From: Hydractinia symbiolongicarpus
Lineage: Eukaryota; Cnidaria; Hydrozoa; Anthoathecata; Hydractiniidae
Direction: 5' to 3'
Assembly (NCBI RefSeq): GCF_029227915.1
Contig: NC_079887.1
Coordinates: 21,573,650 to 21,637,649, forward strand
Length of the DNA stretch: 64,000 nt
Shown: one piece after another, positions 42,635 to 57,099 of the stretch
Layout: each line of letters begins with the position of its first letter
How positions within the stretch are numbered: the stretch's first letter is position 1
The notes under the pieces: model-generated
Database searches by the model: none
What the model saw: the letters and a program-made list of their open reading frames with translations, nothing else
Told to the model about the DNA's origin: nothing
Translations under genes and position numbers: made by a program

Positions 42635-45292
42635 TGATTAAAGTAATGTATTGGAGATATAAGGGTTAAAGGGCAGGCAGCGAGGCGGTTTAAGGACAAC
42701 CATGGATAATAATTATATTGCTGCGATTTTAAAAAAATAATAATAAAAACTCACTGAAAAGGTAAGCAAAAGCACTCTGCAATAGTAAAACCACAGATTA
42801 GCACATGTGATTGTCATTTAGGACACATAATTGCACTATAAATTTTCTTTCCTCCAGGGAAGATTAGTTACTAAATGGTATTTTGGTAAAAATGCCACAT
42901 CCATGCCTTTTTTGTTTGTATTTTTAACTTGTGTTGATCAAAGAACTTCAAACTTGGGACTGTCCAGTTCATAATAGTTTAAGTTAAGGGGAAAAAATAA
43001 TGCCGCCGGAGCAGCAGGTTGTCAACTAAGCCATTTTCTGTTAGGGCGTGAAAACTAAAAATTTGGTTAATATTTTTCTTTCCTATAGAACATCACACCC
43101 ACGTTCGCAGAAATTTGTGCTTTTTGATACAAGAAATGGCAAAAAATATTTAAAATAAAATCAAATGGGGCAAATTCTCTAGGTAAAAAGGGGTATAACT
43201 GTTATCACTTTAGGCGTTTTTAATCCTGTTTTTGCAAATTCATATGTAACTGACGATAATAATTGTCTCAACATGGATTAAAATGTCACACTAAATATCG
43301 TAGAATTTAGGGCGAATCAAGTATGCTTCTCCATAGTTTTGATAAAAATCTTGTTTAAAATTGATTTTTCTAAGATTTGTAGAATCCGTCCAGCTTTTAG
43401 CGGCAAACTTTGGCAGGCTAAAAAAGCAAAATCAAGGATTACACGGAATCGCATGTGCCAGCTATACTTATAGACTCACTCTTTTTGCCATATTTCAGTT
43501 TTAATAGATGGTGTAACTACCGTAAATCAAACTACTGAATAACCTTATATCCGGTGACTTAATTCTTAAGAGATACCCTTTAACCTTAACCTTCACTAAT
43601 GTTTTTTTTTTTTTTTTTTTAGAAATTATAGCTAGAACCCTGGGAACTCCACGTTTTACCAACTACGTTACATTGCGCCCACGTTACAAGAAGCTGAAAT
43701 TCGTAGCTAAAGGAGAAAAGAACTTTCAAGTGTGATTGGAGTCATGACAGGAAGAACTTCATCTGACTATTATCATCACCAACTTAATTTTTCCTAATAA
43801 TGTTCGCAATCTCGGCTCGCTAAATTGCACCGACTAAAATAAATCAGGAAATAAGATCCTGTAATTTTTAAAATAATTCAGGAATCGTAGGAACACGCCC
43901 CTAACACTATACAGATAAATTCAGTCAAAAAAGGAGCCACAAAAATGTTTCTACTTAACGTTCTGATCAATTTGTTTTGCCCGTATATATAATGATTTTT
44001 TTTAATAATCCCACCTTTTATTTCAAATACCTTTTACAAAATTTCTACGAGATCAAAGTTTTCACGAAGATTTACATGCGTGTCTTAAATTGTTTTTTAA
44101 ATTATAGGAACGATCGGACGTTTTTTTTAACGTTATCTCTAACAATAGGTCTCTCGGTCAAACCGCATCATGCTAAACTCCAAACAGTAAATGCTAAATA
44201 TGTTTTCAGGTTTCGCTGTGGTGTGATTCTTTACAGGTCATTGACTATTTAAAAATGTTTCTTTTCTGATTTTACCGTTTTTACATGATGTTTTTACATG
44301 CATTAGAGCGAGCGCATTACGGCAAGTTAAAAGACACAGGTTGCGTCTGCAAACAATTATTAACATTTTTAAGGCTTAAACTAATTTGGTGGATATGTTA
44401 AGGGGTATACAGCAAAAAGTCAACTAAATTGGTTTAGTATGCTATCACGAAAATATATAGAGAAAAGTACCAGGGTTAAGTAAACAAACAATCACAAATA
44501 TCAACAAAAATTTGTTTCACTTTTTTGTTAGATAAATTATATGAATTAGTATATCGAAGGTTTGTACGATGTTTAAACGAAAGACTAGAAAACGGTGTAA
44601 CGTAAGATAAATTACTCGGCATCGCCCTTTGCAAGTATCAAGAATCAATGTTTTTTAATCAACGATAACATCGTTCATATTTAAGTCTGGTCTGAACTTG
44701 TTGAATTGTGTATTTCTCCCAAATGTTATTATTAATATCGGTTTGCGATAGGCTCTCAATTACTCGTTTGGCTGATATCGCGCCAGCCTTGATTATGTGC
44801 GCACATCTTTTTTATTTCTGGGCTGTATAAGGTATTAAAAACTTTCTGTTTGCCACTTAGGCCGGAGAACATTGTGTATGACATGAGTGAAAATAGAATT
44901 TCTGTCATCATCTTTTTGGCTGGATCCTTTTTCTACATATATCGCGTTTCCTTCTTCGCGATCGCCTTGTCCTAGTAATTCATGGGGAGATTTCTCAGCT
45001 TCATTGCTTGAAGCGGCAACGTCTCCGTGAACGTCTTCAGAAGTAAAGTATTAGCGACTTTTGCCACACACCTGTTTTTGTGACTTTTGAAAATTTAGTG
45101 AAAGTTCGGTACACAGGATTGATTCCGTAGACGCTATTGTTCCTTTAAAGGCAGCGGTAATTATTTCCACAGCACTTTTTACGCTGCAGAATTCTGTAAG
45201 TTTTTTTGGCTGTCACTAGCAAATGAGCTAGAAGGTCAGCAACGAACATTATCATGCATGTGGCAATTGACTTTATCATGATTCCCTTTGGC

Positions 45293-48200
45293 GTAGTTTA
45301 TACGGCCGATTTTATGCCGCGTCTAACTCAAATATTTAAGTTCGGCACAAGTGCGACACTTAATATATTTTTGGTTTATACACAAAGTAAGTCAAACTAA
45401 TTGAAGAGATTTTTTTTCTTTTTCGCAACTAGCAGCAGAGATGCCAGCTCTAAACAGAAGACAACTTCTCAGTATTTGTTTACTTTACTTAAAAAATAGA
45501 AGAAAAAAGGTCAGTTTGATGAAAGAGGCAATAACTATGTTATTGCATTACGAAGAAAAAAGAAGCATAATTGTTCGTCAATATTTGCTTCATATAGAAG
45601 CAATATTATTAATGTTACAAGAACATGAAGAAATTAAACGCCGAGAAGAAAGGAAAGCACGATCATGTCGAAGATTCTTGCGTAATACTGGATGGTGGGA
45701 TCCGGTACGAGATACTTATAGCTCAGAAAGGTTTTACGAAACATTAAGGATGTCTCGCACGACATTCAACTACATTTTAGAACGCATACATGACAAGTTA
45801 TTGAAAAAAACAGTCACAGAAGAATTTATAAATTGGCACGTGGTAATTACATTTTCACCATTGGAGAAATGTCTGGATTAGCAAAATCTACTGTTTGTGT
45901 AATTGTAAAAGAAACTTGCAGTGCAATGATAAATACATTGTGGGATGATACAGTTACAAAATACTTCCCAACCTCGAGTGATGACTTTGAAGAAAGCATG
46001 GCAAAATTTGGTGAAGAGTGGCAATTTCCATACGCTTTCGCTGCAGTAGATGGTTCTCATTTACCGATTAAATGTCCAAACGGTGGAGCTCAAGCTATGA
46101 AGCAATATTTCAACTTCAAAGGTTTTTACTCAATTGTGTTAATGGCACTTGTCGATGCTGAATACAGATTTATTTGGGCCTCAGTTGGTGCTCCCGGAAA
46201 TACCCATGATTCCACATTAATGCAATCAACAGAACTTTGGGATCGAATAGTTGCAGGAAAAGTTATTCCCAATATTGTTCAACAAGTTGAAAACGGCCCT
46301 TATCTTAGGAGACGGTGCCTTTCCATTGAGAACGTGGATAATGAAACCACACGGAGATGCAGTACTTCCGCATGACAAGAGGTATTTCAACTATAGACAC
46401 AGTCGTGCTAGGCTTGTTACAGAGGGTGCTTTTGGTAGACTTAAAAGCAGATTTAGAGTTCTCTTCAGAAAATGCGAAAGTAACAAAGAAACAGTGAAAC
46501 TATGCGGATTAGCTTCTGTTGTATTACATAACCTATGTATTGAACTTGGAGACCTAGTCCCTAGAAAGTTCGATTTAACTCTAGACCACGCCTCAAACAA
46601 ACGTTTGAGTCCTGAGGAAGTTAGAGATGTTCTTGCACTCAGAAACACGAAACAAAAGAATTTCGAAATCAGTAAAAAGTCTGCTTCCGCCGCTCTTACC
46701 AAAAGCTTTTGGAAAGAAAAAGAAGATTCTCAATAACGCTACATGTAGTTTTCCTTTTTTTTTTTGTTTTTAATTTGTGAAGAAAGTAACAATGAAAACA
46801 AACATTTTGTCAAAAAAATTTTCGTCTTCATGTTCTTAGAAATAAAATATATTATAAAATATAAAATATAAAATCATTATTGTCCACGAGCATTTACCTC
46901 ACAATCAATTAATCAAGGATAATTTGGATCCATCATCTGTGATGTATATGATTCCTGTTGTGTGTTGTCGTGTTGAGCATAACTTAAGGTTGCACTTGTA
47001 GGTCGCATGTTTGTCATGCCATAGCGATACCCATATTCAGCAGGCGGTTGATTGTTGTTAACATGGGGATATGGTTGATACATAGGCTGAGCGGGAGGCT
47101 GTGGTTGTAAAAAATTTGTCATTAACTGAAAGAAGGCGTTGTCTCTATCTGACTGTCTCTTGCTCTCTTCTTTTAAAAACTCCAAGATTTCTGTTGATGA
47201 ATTTTCAGAAGATAGAGTTTTCAACGATTCAACTGTTTCTTTAATCTCTCCAAGAATATTTTCCGTTTTCATGGACTTTTTACGTACCGTTGGAGTTGGA
47301 ACATATGATCTCCTCTTTTTCAAAGAAGAACCCCCAGATGATTCTGATGAATCGGGAGTGGATGAAGTCTCTCCACTGTCTGACTTCTCTGGGTCATCAT
47401 CAATCTCTGCATCATTTTCGGTAGAAGAATCGATCTGTGAATGGCCTGGCTCAATGGATTGTTGTGGCTGACAATTATCCATTGAGCTTATCAAAGGGAG
47501 CAACTTGCCAAACCAATTTCCAAGTTCTTTATCTTCTTGGAATCTTTTAATTCCAGAAGCAGTTTTCACTTTCATGACTGCATTTCGGCAAATAGTAACA
47601 CATCGTTTAAACTTCTGTCGTGTTTGTTTTACATCAAAAAGAAATTCTTCATTTCGTTCCTCACAGCGTTGTTTGATTTCCTGGATAACTTGGTCGTAGT
47701 ATTGACTATTTTTCACATTTTTTACGTTGGTCATTAAAAGTTTCTCTTTGAATTTATCATTCTCGATGATAATGTCGATCAGATCGTCAACTTGGGCCTC
47801 AGGCTCTTTTTCAGTTGTTTTTTATCAAAAATATTCTCGTTGTTATCCTCATCTTCACTTGTATTATGCTCTTCTTCGTACTCATAGTCCTACAAAAAGC
47901 AAACGTTGATCGTGCATCAAAAAACATATATACAAACAAGTAAATAAATTCAATGTTTTCATCTTACATATTTTTCAATTTTATTTAAAGAAACTTGAAA
48001 AAAACTTAAAAAAATACTCACAAGCTTCTCGTGGTCACCGACGTAGTCAGCCATTTTGAACGAGTGATTTGTTATGCTGAGGTAGCACTTTTTGATCAGA
48101 TAACAATGGGATTTGGTGTTTTTTTTACACGACAAAAACAATGCCTTGCATAAAACAGGCCGAAGATCGACTGTATAAACCGATGCCGAACTTTTGCCTA

Positions 48201-48355
48201 ACCTAAGTGGAAAGTTTGGCAAAATTTGATAGACTTAAATATTGAGGTCGACCTTAATAAAATGTTCAGTTTATACAGCCGCACTTTTGCCGAACTTAAA
48301 TCATTTTTAAATTTTTTTGAGTTAGACGCGGCATAAAATCGGCCGTATAAACTAC
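45293..48355 (+). mobile_element. Harbinger-type transposon (duplication copy 2)
   Basis: Same terminal inverted repeats, transposase lesions (45441-46736) and Myb/MADF-like partner (48054-46913, with the same A-run frameshift) as at 31773-34835. The shared lesions show that inactivation came before duplication. Confidence 0.88.
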
Positions 48356-49977
48356 GTCTTTGGGGAATTCGTGGTCATTATAAACGCCGAGCGGGTCCAG
48401 ATCAAGTTGGTCTGCTTACTAACAGCGTCAAACTCAGTAGCTTTCCCTGCCCATGACACAAAGACTTCGGGAGATACAACAAACTCATTTTTTGTTATGG
48501 GAGGCAAACAACTGCAGGATCTTGATGTACCTTCGATTTATGGTCTGTAAATTTTATCAGGATGTTTTCTTTTTTATCGTCCTTCTTTCTATTTTTATAT
48601 TCCCAAAGGGTTAAATTCTATGCGCGTTCTGTAAAAAGATGCAAATGCAGGTTATTAAATAATCTCGTACACAGGTATACTCTGACATTGATGCAATGTG
48701 ACCGTCTAAAACCCAATAGCTTAACAACATTTCTGAGATCCTCGAACTCGAACATTACCCATATATGGGGGAAATGGGGAGATCCATTTGCTTTTCCTCC
48801 CTTTCCCCTGTCTTTAAAGACTAGTTATATCTGCGATGTAGTTACTCCTATTCTCTTTTCCTGTTTCTTACACAGATCCAGATGACTGCTAGGAAAGACT
48901 GTTTGACATTGGGCTAGACTAGTGACTGTGGGAAAGACCACTGACGGTGGGAAAGACCATAGATTGTGAAGGCTTTTTGTTTTTGGTGACTGAAGAGTGT
49001 GTGTTCTTCATTGGTTAGGATGGGTCTTCAATTGCAATCTCGAACGATTGATAACTCCTTCCAAAGAATGGAGCGTGGCAGATTTCGAACGATAAAAGTT
49101 GACTGGGTGGTGAAGTGAATTACTTGTTTAAGTTCGAGACGGTACGCAATGGTTTTCTGGGTTGCCGCCGCTGGGTTCCAAGTCTACCTTTCTAAGCGGC
49201 GGTTTCTTGGTCAGCCCAAGCATTACGATACGATTTCTCAAGTGTTCATTCATGTCTAAGGTCAGAAACCTTTTTTGTTTCCAGGTTTGCTGCTTTTCAT
49301 TCTTTGCCACAACCTTTCTAAGGGCTGGGTTCCAAGTCTATCTTTCTTAGCCCTGGGCTCTCTGTCAGTAGGTAAAATCAACAACGATACGAATTGTAGT
49401 TGTCGACTCTTTTTTTCCAACGTTTAACAGTTATTGGTTTTGGCGGATGGTGTCAATGAATGTGCCTGGTGTCTTGCAGGAGGCAGGGGATGCTTACTCA
49501 AGGGCCCGCACCAGATCCCAAGCATGATTGAATTTCCCAATCTTCATGTTTATTTCAGTACATCCGAAATCCATTAGCTTTTCGATCATCCCTGTAAAGG
49601 GGAGAATAGAGAAGTTTTCCAGTGGTTTCTTATTCTTTGGAGAGAAACCTCCTTTTTTTTCATTAACATCTCTATCTTAAAAGGCTAGTTATATCTGCAT
49701 TGCGATGTAGTTACTCCTATTCTATTTATTGCATGCTTTTCTATTTGTGCAAGAGAAGTGTGGTTGTGATGATATCATCCATGGTCAATCCTGAAAAACA
49801 TAACCCATCAGATGTTGCAAATTCCACAAATGAAATAAGTGAAGACATATATAGTGCTTTGAACTAGCAGTTCTTCGAACTTTGCAATGCACAAAGAATT
49901 CGTCTCGGACTTGGTTTTTATTGAGAAGATTAACAAAATTATTGAAGATATTATTTGGGTTTGTCTGTTCAGTATTC

Positions 49978-51738
49978 ATATTACTGTGGAAAGTTTATCA
50001 TTTCTTGAACATGATAGTTTAGTAGGCGACGTTTCAGGAGATCCTTCTCCCATCATCGGGCAAAGTAAAATGATGTTGAGCATGTATTTATATAATTGCA
50101 GAGGATCGAAATTCATAAAAATTAACCAATCAGAAACGAGCTAATAATTACAGTTAATTACGGTATTTAATTTCTTTTTGTTTCGCCTATATACACTGAA
50201 TCACAATCTTTACACGGGATTTCGTAAACAACATTGCTTTGTTCTTTCAGGTTTATTTTGTCTTTTGGTTTAGACAACGTGCTTCTTAGGGTGCCTTTAA
50301 GGTTAAGAATGCATTTGATCTTGTGTTGCATTAAAATTTGACGAAGGATCTCGCTGGTACCTGTTACGAAGGGTAGGAATGCTGATGCGAGAATTTCTTC
50401 TGATGTTTCCTTGTTGTCTCCGTTGCATGTTCTCTTCATTTTATTTTCTACTTGCGTGATTACTTTATGACTATCCATTTGCGATTAATGCATTTCTTAC
50501 ACGTCGAATTTCTTCTTTCCTCTCCTGTTTGTCACTGACTACGCTGTTGGCACGATTTAGTAATAAAAATATGACACTTTCCTTGCAAAATTTCTGATGG
50601 TTTGATTCGAAGTTAAGGTACTGGTCAGTGTGTGTTTGTTTACGATACACTGAAACTGAAATGAAAACATTCTTGCGTTTGACAAAAGTGTCCAGGAAAG
50701 CGATACTTCCATCGTGTTCAAGCTCAACAGTCTATTTGATTTGTCGATTTAGGCCGTTGATGTGTTCATGACACTCTTCTAGATGACATCTTTTGATTAC
50801 GGCGAATACGTCGTCAACAAACCTTTTCCAAACCTTTGGACGACTATATTTCTGCGACTACTAATGATACAGGGCCTCCCATGGCAACTCCGTCTGTTTG
50901 AGTGTAGAAGTTCTTATTAAACAGATACCATGTTTTGGTTAGAACAAATTCGACCAAACGCAGAAAATCCCGTACTGGACTCTTCGTCTTTTCACCGAAT
51001 GCAGCGTCGTTTTTAATAAGGTCTTTAATAATGTTTAAGTGTCTTTTATGGGAACATTTGTGTAGAGTGATGTGACATCAAATGATACCATGCATTCGTC
51101 GTCTGCTATCTTTATTTATCTGATGTATTCCGAAAATTCTTTTGATTTTTTTTGTGGTCACTTGTTGTAATTTGCTTGAGGATGAAGCAACAAATTTTGA
51201 TAGGTTGTATAACGGTGTTCCAGTGCAGGAGGCTATTGTCGAATTGAATTTTTTTGTTATGAATTTTTGGTAGTCCGTAAAATCGCGGTGGTGGTCCGTC
51301 CAAAGGTTTCTGTCGGTAATACTGCTTATCGTCGATGTATTCTTTTCTCTTCAACTCCATTAAGATGTTCCTACGCTTCTCGTTTGATGACTTTTGTAGG
51401 ATTTTTCTTGAGAAGTTTGTAAGGCTCGTTGTTGATGTGTTCGTTGCACTTGTTGATGTATTCAGGTGTATTCATGATAACCGATGTTCTCCCTTTGTCT
51501 GCCGGTCGGATTATGATGTCTTTGTCCTTCCTTAGACCAACACACACTGCAGTACCTTAACTTCGAATCAAACAGCTCGTTTCTGATTGATTAATTTTTA
51601 TGAATTTTGATCCTCTGCAATTATATAAATACATTCTCAACATCATTTTACTTTGCCCGATGATGGGAGAAGGATCTCTCGAAACGTCGCCTGCTAAACT
51701 ATCATGTTCAAGAAATGATAAACTTTCCACAGTAATAT
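49978..51738 (-). mobile_element. Penelope-like element (duplication copy 2)
   Basis: Arms at 49978-50142 and 51574-51738, with hammerhead-like cores at 50025-50061 and 51655-51691. The RT finger region (about 51039-51374) carries clustered one-base indels relative to copy 1, breaking the frame that is open at 37593-38030. Confidence 0.78.
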
Positions 51739-53176
51739 TCACAACATGGCCGCTAAGAAAAGGTACAATTGTTCTAACTTCAGTGACTACTTGCAGAGAA
51801 CTTTTTTGCTTGTGCTTACCAGCATCTGGTGACATTATGTTGACAAGGATACGTTGCATAATGGCGTTAGTTTGGTTGTCATACGTTTCATTCTCAACAG
51901 CTTTTTAAGTCAAGTCGAGGCAGAATCGACTGTGATTCATCTTTTTCAAAATCCATTGATTCTATTTTATTATTATTATATATTGATTCTATATTAATAT
52001 TATTATTCATATTTACACAGGTTGACTACGTTAGAATATATACATATCTGTTATCATTGCAGGACCTGTATAAAAATAAATAAAAAGCTAAAAAAGATCA
52101 TAAATAATTTTGTTTCGAAGAGGCATAGTTGTTAAGTGCAGCACTCTTGACTGATTACCATTTATGCTTAGAAATATACCGTTTAAAATTGACAAAAGAT
52201 TTTTCATTTCGTACATCCAAGTTCAGTGTATTGAACAATTGTGCACCATAGTAGCTCGTAGTCGTAGTCTGGATATGTTTTCATTGTGTCATCTGTTTTA
52301 CATTGTACGGGCTTGTCTTAAATCCAAGAATATGGTTTTCGTAACTTATGAGTAACGGTTACATTTTATTTGCCATCTTCTTGATCCACTTGTGTGTGTC
52401 TCCCAAGTGACGATGTAAGTTAAACTTTTCTTCGTTGTACTTTGGGCATATTTTCTTTTCTTTCTGATGTATAGTAGAACAACAACAAAACAAAGAATAC
52501 AATAAATAAAACAAACTTCGCACAGTGTTTCCTTACTCAATAAAAAGGTAAGCGTGTAGGTAATACCTTATAGGGCTGCTTTCATTTAACAGCTTGTCAC
52601 CCAGTTCACCAGTCGTTTCTTAACTAAAATATTATACGTTGAGATATATGTAAATGTTGAACTGAAATCACATAATTGACATCGTTGATGTTTTTTCTAG
52701 GTGATAGCAATCGTCACGATTTTTTCGGAGGACATAATTTGGAAATAAAAATTACTACCAACAAAGTGATTATCAAACTCATAAAAAATGGGTAGTTTCT
52801 ATTTTAGTTTAAGGTATTAGTCACAACAGGGTACTAGTGGGACTTACTGAAACTAACCGGTTTACTTACCGTTTCGTTGGAGCTTGCCACAAATTTCTTA
52901 ATTTTTACCTCCGTCAGCCAGGTAAAAACGTGCCATTGGAGGACTAACTTCGCAAAAACCAATATTGGTCCACAACACCACTATGTACTGCAAAACATCC
53001 ATAACAAGTCTCTCTTGGTTATCACAGTTCAAAAATTAGTTCAGGACCACCTTCATCGAATCTAATTGGATGTCTTTAAAATTACCATAAGCATACTCAA
53101 TTATGCTACATCGAAGGGTGTGGCATCAAAATTAATTTCAGTCCATTAATTTTAACTACTTTGTGTTTGAAGACTT

Positions 53177-53717
53177 TTAGGGGCGAAATACACATTGCCG
53201 TTTTCTTCTTTGTCTAGTACTCGCTTTACCAGCTGCACGCACGACAATCTTCTGGATAATATAGTCGAGATACCCAAACGAATTTTTCTCCTTCACAGGC
53301 TTCGCAACAAATCGTTTTGTAGGCTTAGAATAGAAAACTTTAAATAACGGCTTCATTGTGCCTTCCTGGTGTATTTGAACTTTCTACAAAGCAATGCGTA
53401 AACTTATCACTGCATTATTACATGTAACAAATATTATTCTAAAGTGTTCCACTCACCTGTGCCCTGTTACAGTTATAATTGTGGTCAAGAATTGCAAGTT
53501 GCGCTCCAGCCACCATTTTTCCATGCCAAAAAACGAGCTTTGAAGTACCTAATCTTTAGAAGCATGGAAAACTTCCAAAATGGTTCTATGAATTTGCTCA
53601 TTCATTTGTTCTAGGTCCTTTACTAACGTTGTTGCGTTAGAATTTTAATTAATGACGTGTGAGGAGGTGATCCCATTTTCAGTTACTCCGCCTCTCTTCG
53701 CCTGTCAGTTGGTCGTG
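53177..53717 (-). pseudogene. Second transposase-like fragment (duplication copy 2)
   Basis: Same sequence and lesions as 39660-40200. Confidence 0.58.
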
Positions 53718-54774
53718 GTCACACTTGGTGTAGAAAGTGTTATGTACAAACACGTGTCTATTTGCAGTGATATGTAAAACTGAAATGAATGTGGCATGAA
53801 TCGAACTGGTGTATTACTTTCTTGAATCTCTGATCAGTGCGCATTAACGTTTTGATTGACGCATGACGATCTGTTGACACGACACGAATATTAAGATTCA
53901 AATTATTATATGAAAGAACATACAAAATTTACAATAAAATACACGAAGCTTTTCGTAAATAAAACTTTGCATCGTCAGGTAAGTAGTACAATAAAGCCAC
54001 TATATATATAATATTTTTTTTGCTGAAACTCTCAAAGGACTGTGAATAATGAGATGAGGAGAATAGAAAATAAAAATACAATTACGTCGTAATAAGAAAT
54101 TAAGAAAAGAGGTTACTTCCTGTAAAAAGATTGCTTTTTTTAAGTAACTGGTTTCATTAAAAGTTAAAAAATATAGAAATAATGTTATGGCACTAACTTT
54201 TAAATGAACTATGTTAAATAGAAGTACATTGTTTGTGGAAGTATCAATTGCTGACACAGTACTGTAGGGTGGCCAAGTGTATTGCACTGGCCGTCAACAG
54301 CAAGTGTTCCTTACGCCAAACAAGGTCAATCTCAGGAAAGATATAATTACCATGATGCTCAAAATATATCTGATTGGATAAGAACCGTAATTTTAGCAAT
54401 TCTGTGAATTTGTGTAATTTCGAGAAGCTAGCTTCGCTGCAACAGCTATCAACAAATTCCCTGCTCCCTTTGTTCCGTTTAACTCTTTGTAATTATAACC
54501 TGAATTATTAAACTAAGTGTTAGTGATTTGATTTTAAAGTTGTCGATATTTAATATACTTTTACGTACCTTTTGAACAAGTGAAGTTCAAAGCCAACTGA
54601 GTTCCAGTGTTTTTTACTTCGGTGGTCTGTGACGATTCAATAAACGCTTCTCAATTTGTACATTTAATTTATTAATTTTAACAACTGCGATTCATATGCT
54701 AGGAAAACCGATTGTTTTTGTAACGGTTCTTTGCAGTTAAAGGGGGACTGTCTTCCAATGTGCAGCAGTCACTA

Positions 54775-57090
54775 TCAGGATCAAAATCAGGATCTTGTGT
54801 ATCCACTCTTAAAATATACAAAGTTTAAAAAATATTTATTCTTAGAAATTAAACCAAGTATGCATTCTATGGCGTAAGTACTTACCTCTCAAGAGACTTT
54901 GTAAGCCAATCAGGTTCCACTTACGATGTCCTGTCCTCGCCAAATAATTTGAAGTGGTGGCGTTTGTGCACTAAATCTTTCTTTAACTTATGCGGTAAGC
55001 AGGTATGCACCACAGCTTACGTCTTAGGTACCTTCAAAACTGCTCCTACAGGGTCGGTTTACATTTCGCCGTGATTCTGTTTTGCGTCCACTTTTAGAGC
55101 TTCTTACTAAGTTTACTACTTCAATATCTTTCCCAGTAAAGCAACTAAATAAATTTTTTTATTAGCAAATAATCTTATAAAAGTATAGACGATATGCCCA
55201 TCTACCGTTGTTTCTTTGGTGGTTGTAATTATGTAGTGCTTCGTGGTTGCGGACTTGTTTTTCTTGTCTAAGTAATTGAAAAAAATCGTCTCGGGTCTTC
55301 TTTTTACTAAATAGATTGATAAGCGCCCCCCTTAAAACGCTGACAGCTTGCAAGGAACTTTTTCTTTTACGTTTCCCACCATCTGTTGTTCGACATGCTC
55401 TGACAGTTTTTTACCACTTTCAAACAAGATGGCAACGGACATAAGCGAGAAAGAACTTTTTAAACTTTTTGAAATATTTGTTTTATTTTCATCTAAAAAG
55501 ACAGAATTCCTTTAGTGTTTTAAATGGATTGTTTAAGCCACATTGCGCTGTTATAGACTCGCGATACCATTCGCAAAGTTTGATTTCTACATACGTCGGA
55601 TTAATCCAATAAGTGTCTTTTACGCCGTTAAAGGATATTTTAAAAAAAGTGTTTTTTCATTATTGTGGAGTTGACACAGTTGGCACTATCACATTGTGAT
55701 TGTTCTACCTGAGGCATCAGCGCCAGTAAAAATGGCTCTATGAATCGTTAATGATTGTTTCCATAAAATTAATCGCATTTGATTGTAACACGAGTTTTTT
55801 AAAACAACCAATATGTAACTTTGCTTCATCAAATTTAGAGTTGTCAACTAAAGTTAACAATTCTTTAACATGTCGAGGATGCATTGTGTTGTCAAACTTT
55901 ATGAGGCCTTTAAGAAGTCATACTTCCAGTACCGCTAATCATGTATCGACGGGACAGGACATCAGTATGTTTTAAAAAACATACTGATGTCCTTCACTTC
56001 CCATTCAACAACCAAACATTGGAAAAATTGGCGATGACGCATTTTTAGTTGTGTGAGATAAGTGGGGGGTGGCGCTTTACTGATTGGATTATTTGGCAAA
56101 ATTTCAATATTTTTGCATTTACTTCCCTTACCATGAAGCTGCGCGAAGAACACTTAGGTTTGGATGTGAAAAATTTACATTGTTCACTTGCGATTTTACA
56201 ATGGCAATATAAAACTGCTATTTTTTGTTATCTTTCTGATGGATGGATTTATTACAGACGTCGTGTACCTTTTTTGGATGGTTCCCTCTTGACACACTAA
56301 TATGTAGGTTGGTTGATTCCCAGCAGATTTTCCTATGACAACACACGGAAGTCGTAAGTCTGAAGCATGACGATTTTCGGTATTGTCAACGTAACATTGT
56401 CCCCTTCAATTGTTTGTAGCAACCTTAACTCTTTTCCCATACATGTACTTTTTTCATGATTTCCGCATTCTTTACAATTTTTCAGTTACCTTTTCTCATA
56501 AATTTTTTTCCACAGGTTATTTCAAATGCTTTTTCTGAACCAGATTCGTTGATTAGGGGTTGATGCAAACAAAAGTGCGCAGAATTTACATGCGAATTAT
56601 TCACCTCGGATGGTAGCAATCCTGCATTTTCATATTTTTTTATGCATTTGGCATTCAGAACAAGTTCATCCAGGCCATTTGGTTTTTACCTGAAAACGAC
56701 CTCAAATTGTTAAATTCATAGTAAGTAAATAAGTAAACGTTATTGGTCTGACTGTAAACTGAGACATGATACGGAAGAAGAAAACCCATTGTGGTAGCTG
56801 TGAAATTAATTGTTGACAGCAGAAAATCCATCATAATTTTGAAGGGATACAATGTCAGGTGTTGTGTTGAGTGTGGCAAGACATCCTCCATTCCATGCCG
56901 AGGATGATCTGCTAGAAACTGAATAATTTCCATAAGTAATAGTATTGGTTCTTTCATTTACAAGATAATATTTTAATTGTTTTTTGCCGTGTGTATGTAC
57001 ATGTTGTACTGGTTTAACGAAAGTATCAAACGGTCGGAAGCAGATTGTTGTAATGTTTAAATGCTAAAATACAGTTAACGAGTTTGACGG
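54775..57090. other. Unassigned DNA after the duplication
   Basis: Short open frames (for example 55162-55353 -, 56049-56300 +, 56655-56957 -) have no recognisable domain. A weak candidate start in a good context (ACAAGATGG near 55427) opens a frame of fewer than 30 codons. A short perfect palindrome lies at 55956-55993. Confidence 0.4.
55956..55993. repeat. Perfect palindrome, 18-bp arms with 2-bp loop
   Basis: AGGACATCAGTATGTTTT, AA, then its exact reverse complement. It can extrude as a hairpin. No neighbouring gene suggests a terminator. Confidence 0.9.
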
Positions 57091-57099
57091 AGTCATTAA

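Larger units (their letters stand above)
41263..54774. repeat. 13.5-kb tandem duplication, copy 2
   Basis: Repeats 27743-41257. Differences I could see: one base at 45928 (A/G), which changes Ile to Met in the dead transposase, and a cluster of seven or so one-base indels/changes between about 51039 and 51374, net -3 bp. Confidence 0.97.
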
